DNA from: Luteococcus sp038433135
Lineage (GTDB): Bacteria; Actinomycetota; Actinomycetes; Propionibacteriales; Propionibacteriaceae
Assembly: GCF_038433135.1 (NCBI RefSeq)
Contig: NZ_JBCDMV010000023.1
Span: 46,813 to 110,812, forward strand
Direction of reading: 5' to 3'
Length of the DNA stretch: 64,000 bases
Positions within the stretch are counted from its first letter, which is position 1, and every line of letters starts with the position of its first letter. The notes under the pieces are model-generated. The model worked only from the letters and a program-made list of their open reading frames with translations, searched no databases and was not told the origin of the DNA. Of the stretch, positions 41,551 to 50,449 are shown piece by piece. Position numbers and translations under genes: made by a program.

Positions 41551-43295
41551 AGGATTTCCTCTTCCCAGTCGGGCGCCATGTCACGGGCGATCTTGATGTC
41601 GTCATTGCTGGTGCCGGCGGCCACCATCGGCCACACCATGGCGTCCTTCTCGACGACGAATTCGACGACTACGGGGCCGTCATTGATGCTCAGGGCCTTG
41701 TTGATCACCTCGTCGACCTCGTCGACGGTCTCGGCCCGCAGCCCGACGCAGCCCATCGCCTCGGCCAGTTTCGGGAAGTCCGGGATCCGCTCGGAGTTCA
41801 GGTCGGTGTGCGAGTAGCGCTGGTCGAAGAACAACGTCTGCCACTGGCGCACCATACCCAGGACGTTGTTGTTGATCACCGCGATCTTGATCGGGATGTC
41901 GTTCAGTGCACAGGTGACCAGCTCCTGGTTGGTCATCTGGAAGCAGCCGTCGCCGTCGATCCCCCAGACCACCGCGTCGGGTTCGCCCGCCTTGGCCCCC
42001 ATGGCGGCGGGGACGCAGTAGCCCATGGTGCCGGCGCCGCCGGAATTGAGCCACTTGCCGGGCTTCTCGTGCGGCAGGAAGTGCGCGGCCCACATCTGGT
42101 GCTGACCGACGCCGCTGGCGAAGATGGTGTCCGGGCCGCTCAGCTCGCCCAGCCGCTTGATCACATACTGCGGGCTCAGCTTGCCGTCCTTCGGCTCCTC
42201 CCAGCCCAGCGGATAGCGCCGCTTCAGCGAGGCCAGGTTCTCCCGCCAGGGCTTGAGATCCTGCAGCTCCACCGACGCGATGACGCCGTTCAGCTCGCGC
42301 AGGAAGGCGCGGGCGTCGCCGACGATCGGCAGGTCCGCCACCCGGTTCTTGCTGATCTCGGCGGGGTCGATGTCAGCGTGGATCACCTTGGCCAGCGGGG
42401 CAAAACTCTCCAGCTTCCCGGTCACCCGGTCGTCGAAGCGGGTGCCGACGGCGATCAGCAGATCGGACTGCTGGATGGCGCCGACGGCAGACACCGAGCC
42501 GTGCATGCCGGGCATGCCCATGTGCAGGTCGTGGCTGTCCGGGAAGGCCCCGCGAGCCATCAGGGTGGTGACCACCGGAATGCCGGTGGCCTCGACGAAG
42601 GTGGCCAGCTCCTCGGCCGCGCGGGCCTTGATCACGCCGCCGCCGATGTAGAGCACCGGGCGCCTGGCCTCGGCGATCATCTTCGCGGCCTCGCGAACCT
42701 GGCGGCTGTGCGGCTTGGTGGTGGGCTTGTAGCCGGGCAGGTTGATCCCCGACGGCCAGACGAAGGGCGCGGAGTTGACCAGCGCGTCCTTGGCGATGTC
42801 CACCAGCACTGGGCCGGGGCGGCCGGTCTCGGCAATGTGGAAGGCCTCCTTGACCGCCCGCGGGATGTCCTCCACCCGGGTGATCAGGAAGTTGTGCTTG
42901 CTGATCGGCATCGTGATGCCGCGGATGTCGGCCTCCTGGAAGGCGTCGGTGCCGATGAAGCTGGAGTTCACCTGGCCGGTGATCGCCACCATCGGCACCG
43001 AATCCATGTAGGCGTCGGCGATCGGGGTGACCAGGTTGGTGGCACCCGGGCCGGAGGTGGCGATGCAGACGCCCACCCGGCCGGTGGCCGTCGCATAGCC
43101 CTCGGCGGCGTGCCCGGCACCCTGCTCGTGCCGGACCAGGATGTGGCGGATCCTGGAGTCGTAGAGCGCGTCATAGGCGGGCATGATGGCGCCGCCGGGA
43201 AGGCCGAAGACAACCTCTACCCCGAGACGCTCCAGCGAGGCGACGAGCGCCTGGGCGCCGGTCATCATCTTTGGTGTGGCATCTGCGGGTGCCAT
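41547..43295 (-). CDS. ilvB: Acetolactate synthase large catalytic subunit
   Basis: A 582-residue thiamine-diphosphate enzyme that forms acetolactate from pyruvate, or acetohydroxybutyrate with 2-ketobutyrate. The catalytic Glu is in RHEQGAGHAAEGYATATG, the FAD and substrate region follows, and the ThDP motif is IDGDGCFQMTNQELVTCALN-D-I through INNN. The start is ATG 43295 with GAAGGGAATGCC in front. It is the first gene of ilvB-ilvN-ilvC. Its 5' leader carries a Leu/Val-rich peptide and an intrinsic terminator, indicating control by attenuation. Confidence 0.96.
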   Translation of the reverse strand: MAPADATPKMMTGAQALVASLERLGVEVVFGLPGGAIMPAYDALYDSRIRHILVRHEQGAGHAAEGYATATGRVGVCIATSGPGATNLVTPIADAYMDSVPMVAITGQVNSSFIGTDAFQEADIRGITMPISKHNFLITRVEDIPRAVKEAFHIAETGRPGPVLVDIAKDALVNSAPFVWPSGINLPGYKPTTKPHSRQVREAAKMIAEARRPVLYIGGGVIKARAAEELATFVEATGIPVVTTLMARGAFPDSHDLHMGMPGMHGSVSAVGAIQQSDLLIAVGTRFDDRVTGKLESFAPLAKVIHADIDPAEISKNRVADLPIVGDARAFLRELNGVIASVELQDLKPWRENLASLKRRYPLGWEEPKDGKLSPQYVIKRLGELSGPDTIFASGVGQHQMWAAHFLPHEKPGKWLNSGGAGTMGYCVPAAMGAKAGEPDAVVWGIDGDGCFQMTNQELVTCALNDIPIKIAVINNNVLGMVRQWQTLFFDQRYSHTDLNSERIPDFPKLAEAMGCVGLRAETVDEVDEVINKALSINDGPVVVEFVVEKDAMVWPMVAAGTSNDDIKIARDMAPDWEEEIL

Positions 43296-43410
43296 GGCAT
43301 TCCCTTCGTCGTTGGTTCGGGCGGGCTCATGGCCCTGACCCGATGATTTCGTGCACTGCTTGCTCTTCTGGACCTGTCCGCCAGCCGGACGTCAGACCTC
43401 GCCCGGCCAA

Positions 43411-43443
43411 CAAAAAACCTCCGCTGCCCTGGGCAGACGGAGG
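43411..43443 (-). terminator. Attenuator terminator in the ilvB leader
   Basis: On the minus strand a stem of CCTCCG and TGCCC segments pairs with GGGCA and CGGAGG, followed directly by TTTTTTG. It lies about 115 bp before ilvB and after the leader peptide, so it can stop transcription before the structural genes. Confidence 0.85.
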
Positions 43444-43445
43444 TA

Positions 43446-43478
43446 GCGCTGAGAACCGGTGATGGCTGTTCTCAGCGC
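43446..43478 (-). promoter_or_regulatory. Pause or pre-emptor hairpin of the ilv attenuator
   Basis: A perfect 11-bp stem (GCGCTGAGAAC with GTTCTCAGCGC) around an 11-nt loop begins within the last codons of the leader peptide. A ribosome stalled at the Leu/Val codons, or one that reached the stop, would alter its folding relative to the terminator. Confidence 0.75.
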
Positions 43479-43507
43479 CAGGTCAGTACGAGGAGGAAGC
43501 TCTGCAT
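43472..43507 (-). CDS. ilvB leader peptide (11 residues)
   Basis: A short reading frame encoding MQSFLLVLTWR, with three leucines and a valine in four consecutive codons (CTC CTC GTA CTG), placed 177 bp before ilvB. It has a plausible ribosome site (GGGAGAGTCAAGGC). Its stop codon lies inside the right arm of a perfect 11-bp hairpin that is followed by an intrinsic terminator. This is the classic layout of transcription attenuation in branched-chain amino acid operons: when charged tRNA-Leu or tRNA-Val is scarce the ribosome stalls and the terminator does not form. Experimentally known ilvB leaders in corynebacteria are of the same kind, though with different sequence. Confidence 0.75.
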   Translation of the reverse strand: MQSFLLVLTWR

Positions 43508-43608
43508 GCCTTGACTCTCCCGCACCGTCGGCGGCCCGGTCAACGACCCTACCCGAGCTTTCCACATCCTGAGACGATCTTCCGCATTGTGAACTTCCCG
43601 AAGAGGGT

Positions 43609-43638
43609 CAGCCCCGCCGGCCTTGGCCGACGGGGCTG
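43609..43638. terminator. Hairpin after the small membrane protein gene
   Basis: CAGCCCCG pairs with CGGGGCTG, with an inner GGCC-TT-GGCC stem, 20 bp past the stop of the 165-residue membrane protein and upstream of the ilv leader. Confidence 0.8.
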
Positions 43639-43657
43639 GGAACTGAGCCGACGAAAG

Positions 43658-44155
43658 TCAGACGGCCGTGGCTCCGCCGCCAGTGCGGGCGGCGTCCAGG
43701 ATCTTGCCGGCGCGCATCAGCGCCCAGCCGACCAGGGCCGACAGCAGACCCAGACCCATCACCAGGGCCGAGACGCCGTAGCTGACGATCGAGGTGAACA
43801 GCGACGCGCGCAGGAAGGAGCCGTTCATGGCGCTCATCCGGGCCTTGGTCCACTTCTCCACCGCAGCGGCGTCCTTGGCGGCCTCGGCCTTCTTGATCTC
43901 GGCCCCCAGCTCGGCGTAGGTCTTGTTCTCGGCCCCGTGCAGGGCATGCTCCTTGATGATCTCGGCCTGGCTCCACGCAGTGAAGGGGCCGGCCACCTTC
44001 TTGCCGGCATTGGTCTTGGCGTCGGCCGGGACGGTGATGTTCTCGCTCTTCAGCTGGCTGGTGACGGTGCCCCAGGTGACGGCTCCGGCAATCAGCATGA
44101 CCAGACCGGCAATCAGGGAGCAGATGCCGATCAGCTTGATGGGCTTGGCGCTCAT
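43658..44155 (-). CDS. Two-helix membrane protein of unknown function
   Basis: A 165-residue protein with an N-terminal transmembrane helix (residues 7-30, LIGICSLIAGLVMLIAGAVT), an extracytoplasmic domain rich in Ala, Lys and Glu that may be helical (TYAELGAEIKKAEAAKDAAA), and a second helix (about 122-145). The start has AAGGAATACCC upstream. I know of similar small proteins in Actinobacteria without an assigned role. It has its own terminator and lies alone between the HIT gene and the ilv leader. The 147 bp upstream (44156-44302) contain nothing else recognisable. Confidence 0.75.
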   Translation of the reverse strand: MSAKPIKLIGICSLIAGLVMLIAGAVTWGTVTSQLKSENITVPADAKTNAGKKVAGPFTAWSQAEIIKEHALHGAENKTYAELGAEIKKAEAAKDAAAVEKWTKARMSAMNGSFLRASLFTSIVSYGVSALVMGLGLLSALVGWALMRAGKILDAARTGGGATAV

Positions 44156-44302
44156 GGGTATTCCTTAGATGTTGGGGAGAGTGATGTCGAGCCGCCACAC
44201 CAACGTCGTGCAACGGTCAACTTCTGAACACCTTAGAGAATGTGATTCAACCATCAAGCACCGGGGTCGACTTTCGCCACCCGGTGAGTGCCCAACTGGG
44301 GA

Positions 44303-44707
44303 TCAGCCCAGGATCTGGGCAAGTACCTCGTCCGGATCGGCGTCCACATCCTTGCGGAAGAGCTCGGCCAGCCCGGGGTGCTCGCCATAACGGGGCACCA
44401 GATGCACGTGCAGGTGGAAGACCTCCTGGCCGGCGACGGGCCCCGCGCTGGAAAGCATGTTCAGCCCGTCCGCATCCAGCTTGTCCACCAGCAGCCGGGA
44501 GACGTGACTGATCGCCGGGGCGATCTCGGTCAGCACCTCCGCGTCGCCGGTGAGGTCGTCGACGTGCCGCTTGGGCACCACCAGGGTGTGTCCCTTGTGG
44601 AAGGGTGCAATGTCCAGGAAGGCGTAGGAGAACTCGTCCTCATAGACCTTGCGGCTGGGGAGGTCACCGGCCACGATGCTGCAGAACAGACAATCCATGG
44701 GGGCCAT
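44303..44707 (-). CDS. HIT-family nucleotide hydrolase
   Basis: A 134-residue histidine-triad protein. CLFCSIVAGDLPSRKVYEDE opens the HINT-like domain and the catalytic triad is in EVFHLHVHLVPRY (H-x-H-x-H). Such enzymes hydrolyse AMP-linked substrates, for example adenosine phosphoramidates or dinucleoside polyphosphates. Two ATGs are possible (44707 and 44698); the conserved MDCLFC start fits 44698 as well, and neither has a strong ribosome site. It follows hisF by five bases on the same strand and is probably co-transcribed with it. Confidence 0.9.
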   Translation of the reverse strand: MAPMDCLFCSIVAGDLPSRKVYEDEFSYAFLDIAPFHKGHTLVVPKRHVDDLTGDAEVLTEIAPAISHVSRLLVDKLDADGLNMLSSAGPVAGQEVFHLHVHLVPRYGEHPGLAELFRKDVDADPDEVLAQILG

Positions 44708-44712
44708 AGTAG

Positions 44713-45474
44713 TCAGCGAACCGGGAAGCCGGCCGAACGCAGGCCGTCCTTGACCTGGCCGATGGTCAGCGTGCCGTAGTGGAAGACGCTGGCTGCGAGT
44801 ACCGCGTCGGCCCCCGCCTTCGCCGCGTCGACGAAGTGCTGCACCGCCCCGGCGCCGCCCGAGGCGATCACCGGCACGTCCACCACCGCCCGCACCGCCC
44901 GGATCATCTCCAGGTCGAACCCGTCGGTGGTGCCGTCGGCATCCATCGAGTTCAGCAGCACCTCACCGGCGCCGCGCTCCACCGCCTCCTTGACCCAGGC
45001 GATCGCGTCCAGCCCGGCGGCCTTCTTGCCACCGTGGGTGGTGACGCCGAAGCCCGACGGCTGGCCGGGTTCGCGGCGGGCATCCAGGCTGAGCACCAGC
45101 ACCTGGTTGCCGAAGCGCTGGGTGATCTCGTTGATCGCGTCGGGGCGACGGATGGCTCCGGTGTTGATCCCCACCTTGTCGGCACCGCAGCGCAGCAGGG
45201 CATCGACGTCGTCGACGCTGCCCACTCCCCCGCCCACGCACAACGGGATGAAGACCGTCTCCGCACACCGGGTGACCATCTCGCGTGTGGTGGCGCGGCC
45301 CTCGCTGGAGGCCGAGATGTCCAGAAAGACCAGTTCGTCGGCCCCCGCCTCGCCATAGGCGCGGGCCAGCTCCACCGGGTCACCGGCGTCGCGCAGGTTG
45401 GTGAAGTTGACCCCCTTCACCACCCGTCCGTCATGGACGTCGAGGCAGGGGATGACGCGCAGGGCAAGGCTCAT
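44713..45474 (-). CDS. hisF: Imidazole glycerol phosphate synthase cyclase subunit
   Basis: A 253-residue TIM barrel that with HisH converts PRFAR to imidazole glycerol phosphate and AICAR in histidine synthesis. Catalytic aspartates are in PCLDVHDGRVVKGVNF and in NSMDADGTTDGFDL; the phosphate loops FIPLCVGGGVGSVDD and VIASGGAGAV are intact. The rest of the his operon is not adjacent; the HIT gene follows and DUF808 precedes it. This isolation from hisH and hisA is worth noting but not rare. Confidence 0.95.
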   Translation of the reverse strand: MSLALRVIPCLDVHDGRVVKGVNFTNLRDAGDPVELARAYGEAGADELVFLDISASSEGRATTREMVTRCAETVFIPLCVGGGVGSVDDVDALLRCGADKVGINTGAIRRPDAINEITQRFGNQVLVLSLDARREPGQPSGFGVTTHGGKKAAGLDAIAWVKEAVERGAGEVLLNSMDADGTTDGFDLEMIRAVRAVVDVPVIASGGAGAVQHFVDAAKAGADAVLAASVFHYGTLTIGQVKDGLRSAGFPVR

Positions 45475-45487
45475 GCGCCCACCCTAG

Positions 45488-46612
45488 TCAGGCGCGAGGC
45501 TCGGTATCGGCCGACGTCGCGTCCTCGGACTCCGGCACTGCATTCTCCTCGACGTCGGCATCCCGGGTGCCCTCGCCGGGCCACTCGCCCGCAGCCTGGG
45601 GCTCGGCCGGCGCCTCGACGGCATGTGACCCGCCCTCGTGCGCGGTCTCGGCGTGGGAATCGCCATGGCCCTTGCCATGCCCGAAGGGCAGCACCGCCAG
45701 GATGCCGACGATGATCGAACCAACGATGAAGCCGATCACGGCCGAGCCCAGCGTGTTGGTGAACCAGCCGAGGGTGGCCGACAGGGCGTGCGGGACGGCG
45801 TGGGTGACGATGTGTTCCAGGTGGTGCACGAACTCGTAGGGGGCGTGCAGGCCAAGCTCGTCGGCGCCCACCATGAGCAGGTGGCCACCCACCCAGAGCA
45901 TCGCGGCCAGGCCGACGGTGGACAGGATCGACAGGATCACCGGCATCGCCTTGACCACGATGGCGCCCGACTTCAGACCCTTCTGGGTCATCTTCAGGCC
46001 AATGTCGTCCAGCTTCACGATGATCGCCACGACGCCGTAGACCAGGAAGGTGATCAACAGCGCCACCGCGATCAGACTGCCGATCCGGGTCATCAACGGC
46101 TGGTCGGTCACCTCGTTCAGGGCAATCACCATGATCTCGGCGGAGAGGATGAAGTCGGTGGTGATGGCCCCCTTGATCATCTTCGCTTCCTGCTCCGGCC
46201 CTTCGAGCACCACCGGGGTTTCCGGGTCGCCACCGGTCCCCTCCCCGTGTCCGTGGCCGGTGAGCTTCCCCCAGATCTTGTGGGCACCCTCGTAGGACAG
46301 GTAGGCGCCACCCAACATCAGGATCGGGGTCAGGGCCCACTTGGCGTAGATGCTGAGCAGGATCACCACCGGCAGGATGAAGAGCAGCTTGTTGCGAATG
46401 GAACCCAGCGCGATCTTCTTGATGATCGGCAGTTCCCGGTCGGGGGTGACGCCGGCAACATACTGCGGGGTCACGGCCGTGTCATCCACCACGACGCCGG
46501 TGGCCTTGATGCTGGCCTTGCCGGCCGCGGCCCCGACGTCGTCAATGGAAGCGGCTGCCACCTTGGCGATTGCCGCCACGTCGTCGAGCAGTGCTGCGAG
46601 GCCACCGGCCAT
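45488..46612 (-). CDS. DUF808 (YedI-type) inner membrane protein
   Basis: A 374-residue membrane protein of the DUF808 family. It opens with the hallmark MAGGLAALLDDVAAIAKVAA and VGAAAGKASIKATGVVVDDT, and has about six to eight hydrophobic segments up to residue 310. The C-terminal tail is rich in His, Gly and acidic residues (FGHGKGHGDSHAETAHEGG) and varies in the family. The function is unknown; some members associate with metal or pH stress but I cannot confirm this here. It is upstream of hisF on the same strand with a 13-bp gap. Confidence 0.88.
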   Translation of the reverse strand: MAGGLAALLDDVAAIAKVAAASIDDVGAAAGKASIKATGVVVDDTAVTPQYVAGVTPDRELPIIKKIALGSIRNKLLFILPVVILLSIYAKWALTPILMLGGAYLSYEGAHKIWGKLTGHGHGEGTGGDPETPVVLEGPEQEAKMIKGAITTDFILSAEIMVIALNEVTDQPLMTRIGSLIAVALLITFLVYGVVAIIVKLDDIGLKMTQKGLKSGAIVVKAMPVILSILSTVGLAAMLWVGGHLLMVGADELGLHAPYEFVHHLEHIVTHAVPHALSATLGWFTNTLGSAVIGFIVGSIIVGILAVLPFGHGKGHGDSHAETAHEGGSHAVEAPAEPQAAGEWPGEGTRDADVEENAVPESEDATSADTEPRA

Positions 46613-46702
46613 GGATTTCTCCGATTCAGGATGGGTCAGTCAGGGGAAGGCGTCCGGGCAGGACGATGGCCCGGCGACCCGGGCCACGTCCATGGTAACG
46701 GC

Positions 46703-49621
46703 CTAGTCCTCGTCGGGGTCGAACTCCACCACGCCGCGGCGCATCGCCGTCACGGCCTCCCGGCAGGTGCGACGCAGGTCACCGGGACCGGCCGCAGCCG
46801 CCACCTGACCAGCCATGTCGATCACCTGACGGACCCATCGGACGAAGTCACCGGCCGGTAGGCCACAGTCTCCGAGCACCCGGGCCAGCGGTTCGCCCGA
46901 CGCCCAGGCGTAGGCGGCCTCGGCGAAGCCGATGTCCGGTTCGCCGCTTCGCTCCAGGCGGAAGTCCCGCTCCACCAGGCTGACCTCACGCCACTTGGTG
47001 CGCAGCGCCTGCTGGGCGATCTCGGTGGCCCGGTCCGGCATCCGGGCCATCCGGCCCTGCTCGATCCGTCGGGTCTCGTAGACCAGTGAGCTGAGCACAG
47101 CGGCCAGCTGCGGGGCATCCAGCCCGTCGAAGACACCGTCACGGATGCACTCGGCCGCCACCAGATCCAGCTCCGAGTAGAGCCGGGCGAGCATCCGGCC
47201 GGCGTCGGTCACCTCATGGTCCTCGCTGCCCAGGTAGCCCAGGCTCTCCAACACCTGACAGAGCTTGTCGAAGCGCTTGGCGATGGTGTTGCTGCGCGCC
47301 TCGGCGCGGGATCGGGCCTGGTTGCGGTCGCGTTCCAGCCGCATTGCCCGTTCGGCGAAGCGGGCGTGGGTCTCCCTGTCCGGGCACTCGTGGCAGGGGT
47401 GACGCTTCAGTTCGCGCCGAAGGTCGGTGATCTGGGCGGTCAGTTCCGCGTCGGCCTTGGGGCCGTGCAGGGTGGCCAGCTGCGGATTGAGGCTGTGCAG
47501 CTTGTCCAGGAAGGAGGCGGCCAGGTTGCGACGACTGGCGGGCTGGCGCGGGTCGAACTTGCGCGGGATCCGCAGCTTGCCGACCACCTGGGTGGGGGTC
47601 GGGAAGTCGCTGGTGGTCAGCCGGACCACGTCGCGCTGTTCGGTGACCACCATCGGGTGCGGTTCTCCCCCGCGGCCGCCGCGACGGCCGGGGTCGATCA
47701 CCGCGGCCCAACCCTCGTGCCGACCCGAGGGGACGTGGATGATGTCGCCGGCCTCCAAGGTGAGCAACGAGTTGAGCGCCTCGGCCCGCTTGTCCTGCTT
47801 GCGCAGCCGCGCCTGTTCGGCCTCGGTCTGCTTCACCTCTTCGCGCAGCCGGGCGTACTCGGCGAAGTCACCGCGCTCGCAGTGGGCGGCCTTCAGGTAG
47901 TCGTCGATCTCCCGCTGGTTGCGCGCCGCCACCGAGGCCAGGTTCACCACGGAGCGGTCGGTCTGGAACTGGGCGAAGCTCTGCTCCAGCAGCCCGCGGG
48001 CGCGCTCCCGACCAACCCGACCCACCAGGTTGACGGTCATGTTGTAGGTGGGCGAGAAGGAGGACTTCAACGGGTAGGTGCGTCGGGAGGCCAGGCCGGC
48101 CACGGCGCGTGGGTCCATTCCCGCTTGCCAGAGCACCACGGCGTGGCCTTCGACGTCGATTCCGCGCCGCCCGGCCCGGCCGGTCAGCTGGGTGTACTCG
48201 CCGGGCGTGATGTCCACATGGCTCTCGCCGTTGTACTTCACCAGCTTCTCGATCACGACGGTCCTGGCGGGCATGTTGATGCCCAGGGCCAGGGTCTCGG
48301 TGGCGAAGACGATCTTGATCAGGCCCGCGGCGAAGCCCTCCTCCACCACGGCCTTGAAGGCGGGCAGCAAACCGGCATGGTGGGAGGCGATGCCGCGGCT
48401 CAGGGCCTCCAGGAAGACGTCGTGGTCCAAGGCCCGCAGGTCTGCCGGGCTCAGGCCCGAGAGGTGGCGCTGGGCGATGCCGATCAGCTGGGTGGCCTCG
48501 GAGTCGCTGGTCAGGTTCACCCCGGCCCCCAGCAGCTGGCGCACCGCACCGTCGCAGCCCTGCCGGCTGAAGACGAAGCAGATGGCGGGCAGCAACCGGG
48601 CGCGCTGCAACTGGGTGGTCATCACGGCCCGGCTGGGGGTCAGCCGGGGGCGACGATCGTCGCGGGAATCCCGGGAGTCCCGGCCTTGGTCACCGCGCCC
48701 GCCGCGACCTCCGCGCCGGTCCAGGTGGGCCTTGGCGGCGCCGCCGAACTGGCCCGAGCCGTAGGCGACATTCTTCTTGCCCTTGCCGGAGCGGCCCCGG
48801 GGACGACGCGAGTCGTCACGTACCTCCTTGGCCTCGCTCCTGGCCAGCTTCAGCAGGTCCGGGTTGACCCGGGCGGCGCGTTCGCTGGGCAGCGCCGACG
48901 CGGTCGGGGCGACGCCCTCGAACAGGTCGTGGATCTGCTTGCCGGCCATGATGTGCTGGTACAGCGGCACGGGGCGACGTTCGCTGACCACCACCTGCAC
49001 GTTGCCGCGCACCTCGTCGAGCCAGTCGCCGAACTCCTCGGCATTGCTGACGGTGGCCGACAGGCTGATCACCTGCACGCTGGGAGCCAGGCCGATGATC
49101 ACCTCTTCCCAGACGGCGCCACGGAAGCGGTCGGCCAGGTAGTGCACCTCGTCCATCACCACATAGCCCAGGTTGTTCAGGGTGGTGGAGTTGGCGTAGA
49201 TCATGTTGCGCAGCACCTCGGTGGTCATCACCACCACCTGCGCCTCCGAATTGACCGACGAGTCGCCAGTGAGCAGCCCCACCCGATCCGCGCCATGCCG
49301 CTCGGTCAGATCATGGAACTTCTGGTTGCTCAGCGCCTTGATCGGGGTGGTGTAGAAGCACTTCTTGCCGGTGGCCAGGGCGCAGAAGACCGCGAACTCA
49401 CCGACCACGGTCTTGCCAGCACCGGTCGGGGCCGCGACCAGCACCCCGGCGCCGTCCTCCACCTGGGCGCAGGCCCGCAGCTGGTAGTCGTCCAGGGAGA
49501 AGCTGTAGCCGGCGGCGAACTGCTCCAGCAGGCTGCCCGGCCGCACGACAAAGGGAGCCAGCGGCCCGTCCAGCAGCTCGGACGCGTCGTCGGGAACCTC
49601 GGGAATCTCGTTGTCAGTCAT
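46703..49621 (-). CDS. helY: Ski2/Mtr4-like DExH RNA helicase HelY
   Basis: A 972-residue superfamily 2 helicase of the Ski2/HelY type, probably acting in RNA processing or decay. Motifs are Walker A VAAPTGAGKTVVGEF (about residue 55), DEVHYL, SLSATVSN and the motif VI region QLTGRAGRRGID. A basic Gly/Arg-rich insert (RRGGRGGRGDQGRD) splits the core, and the C-terminal arch and DSHCT domain (DGVFDGLDAPQLAAVLSSLV) completes it. The start at 49621 (MTDNEIPEVPDD) is chosen because earlier codons run through a repeat-rich non-coding stretch. The tatA-tatC-helY neighbourhood is conserved in Actinobacteria, here with a lipid kinase between. Confidence 0.92.
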   Translation of the reverse strand: MTDNEIPEVPDDASELLDGPLAPFVVRPGSLLEQFAAGYSFSLDDYQLRACAQVEDGAGVLVAAPTGAGKTVVGEFAVFCALATGKKCFYTTPIKALSNQKFHDLTERHGADRVGLLTGDSSVNSEAQVVVMTTEVLRNMIYANSTTLNNLGYVVMDEVHYLADRFRGAVWEEVIIGLAPSVQVISLSATVSNAEEFGDWLDEVRGNVQVVVSERRPVPLYQHIMAGKQIHDLFEGVAPTASALPSERAARVNPDLLKLARSEAKEVRDDSRRPRGRSGKGKKNVAYGSGQFGGAAKAHLDRRGGRGGRGDQGRDSRDSRDDRRPRLTPSRAVMTTQLQRARLLPAICFVFSRQGCDGAVRQLLGAGVNLTSDSEATQLIGIAQRHLSGLSPADLRALDHDVFLEALSRGIASHHAGLLPAFKAVVEEGFAAGLIKIVFATETLALGINMPARTVVIEKLVKYNGESHVDITPGEYTQLTGRAGRRGIDVEGHAVVLWQAGMDPRAVAGLASRRTYPLKSSFSPTYNMTVNLVGRVGRERARGLLEQSFAQFQTDRSVVNLASVAARNQREIDDYLKAAHCERGDFAEYARLREEVKQTEAEQARLRKQDKRAEALNSLLTLEAGDIIHVPSGRHEGWAAVIDPGRRGGRGGEPHPMVVTEQRDVVRLTTSDFPTPTQVVGKLRIPRKFDPRQPASRRNLAASFLDKLHSLNPQLATLHGPKADAELTAQITDLRRELKRHPCHECPDRETHARFAERAMRLERDRNQARSRAEARSNTIAKRFDKLCQVLESLGYLGSEDHEVTDAGRMLARLYSELDLVAAECIRDGVFDGLDAPQLAAVLSSLVYETRRIEQGRMARMPDRATEIAQQALRTKWREVSLVERDFRLERSGEPDIGFAEAAYAWASGEPLARVLGDCGLPAGDFVRWVRQVIDMAGQVAAAAGPGDLRRTCREAVTAMRRGVVEFDPDED

Positions 49622-49676
49622 CACCGATGAGGTTAGCCGGTGGATCTGACATTTCTGCGTTCCCCGGTTCGAGGGT

Positions 49677-49704
49677 CCTCGACAGGCTCGGCCATCGTGG
49701 TTGC
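49677..49704. repeat. Dispersed hairpin repeat, degenerate copy 2
   Basis: CCTCGACAGGCTCGG followed by CCATCGTGGTTGC matches copy 1 with several changes. It lies 56 bp upstream of the helY start. Confidence 0.55.
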
Positions 49705-49737
49705 TTTGCCCCGGCCATCGTGACAGAGCTGCTCTCG

Positions 49738-49766
49738 CGACCACGGTCCCCGAGTTTGTCGAGGGG
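49738..49766. repeat. Dispersed hairpin repeat, copy 3 (inverted)
   Basis: Reverse orientation of the element: CCACGGTCCCCGAG then TTTGTCGAGGGG. With copy 2 it forms an inverted pair 34 bp apart. Confidence 0.65.
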
Positions 49767-50104
49767 GTTGAGAGGGACGAAACCTCTCCCCACGGAATAC
49801 CCGGGCACCAATGGGCACCTCGCGACACTTCGGGCCACTCCGCGCGCTCATGGAACAGCCGACGGCCCGGACCTTCGGCGCGGAGTCACGCGGCCGACTC
49901 TTTGGCGCGAAGTGCCGGCCGCGGAGCTGTCAAGGCCTCGCGCGCTCTCCCGAAGAGTTGGTGTGCTGCTCGACGGGTGATCGTCTCCGCAGACTCCTCG
50001 GGGAGCGTTCCCTCCCCCAGAAGCGACGCGAGGCCGTGCACCACATGGCCAGGCGCCTGCGCCGGGAAGGCGGGTGGAAGCCGTTGCCGTCGGTCTCGCA
50101 GTGA

Positions 50105-50440
50105 TGCTCACCCTGCGGGTCTGGCCCACTTCGCGCCCGCAAGGCGGGAGGGATTGATCGCCATCGTCCCGCCTGCGCTGCCTCATCCTCAGTTGCTGGT
50201 CCCCGTGAGCGGGCTGATGGAACTGGCCGACACCGTCGCCCTGCTCGTGCCATCCGGCTTGGTGCGGAACGGGGCAGCCCGGGGGCTGGTTGTCCTCCTC
50301 CTCGCGGTCTTACCAGCGAATGTCCACGCGGCCGGAGAGCGACGGTCGGCCACGGCCCCCGCCACTCCCCTGGGCAGGCGCACCGCACTACAGGGCGTCT
50401 TCCTCAGCGCAGCCAGCTACGTCGCGCTGTCCCCGAGCTC
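50105..50440 (+). pseudogene. Truncated DoxX-family membrane protein gene
   Basis: In one frame from about 50105 the sequence reads AGLAHFAPARREGLIAIVPP, ALPHPQLLVPVSGLMELADT, VALLVPSGLVRNGAARGLVV and LLLAVLPANVHAAGE, which matches the second half of small DoxX-like membrane proteins (R-x-x-L-x-x-I-V-P-P, V-S-G-x-x-E, and L-P-A-N). The first transmembrane helix and start codon are missing, and the C-terminus runs into a dispersed repeat at 50428 and then on to the convergent lipid kinase gene. I therefore call it a decayed fragment. Its flanking repeats suggest the deletion occurred by recombination between them. Confidence 0.6.
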
Positions 50441-50449
50441 ATCGAGAGG
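50428..50449. repeat. Dispersed hairpin repeat, degenerate copy 4 (inverted)
   Basis: GTCCCCGAGCTC followed by ATCGAGAGG matches the inverted core of the element. It marks the 3' edge of the DoxX remnant. Confidence 0.5.

Larger units (their letters stand above)
49622..50104. other. Repeat-bearing region without a supported gene
   Basis: About 480 bp between helY and a DoxX remnant. It contains two copies of the dispersed hairpin repeat in opposite orientation (49677-49704 degenerate, 49738-49766 good). Short open frames exist in all phases but have no ribosome site, start context or recognisable domain; several read as Arg/Pro/Ser-rich noise. It is probably a graveyard of a former gene or genes. 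Confidence 0.6.
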
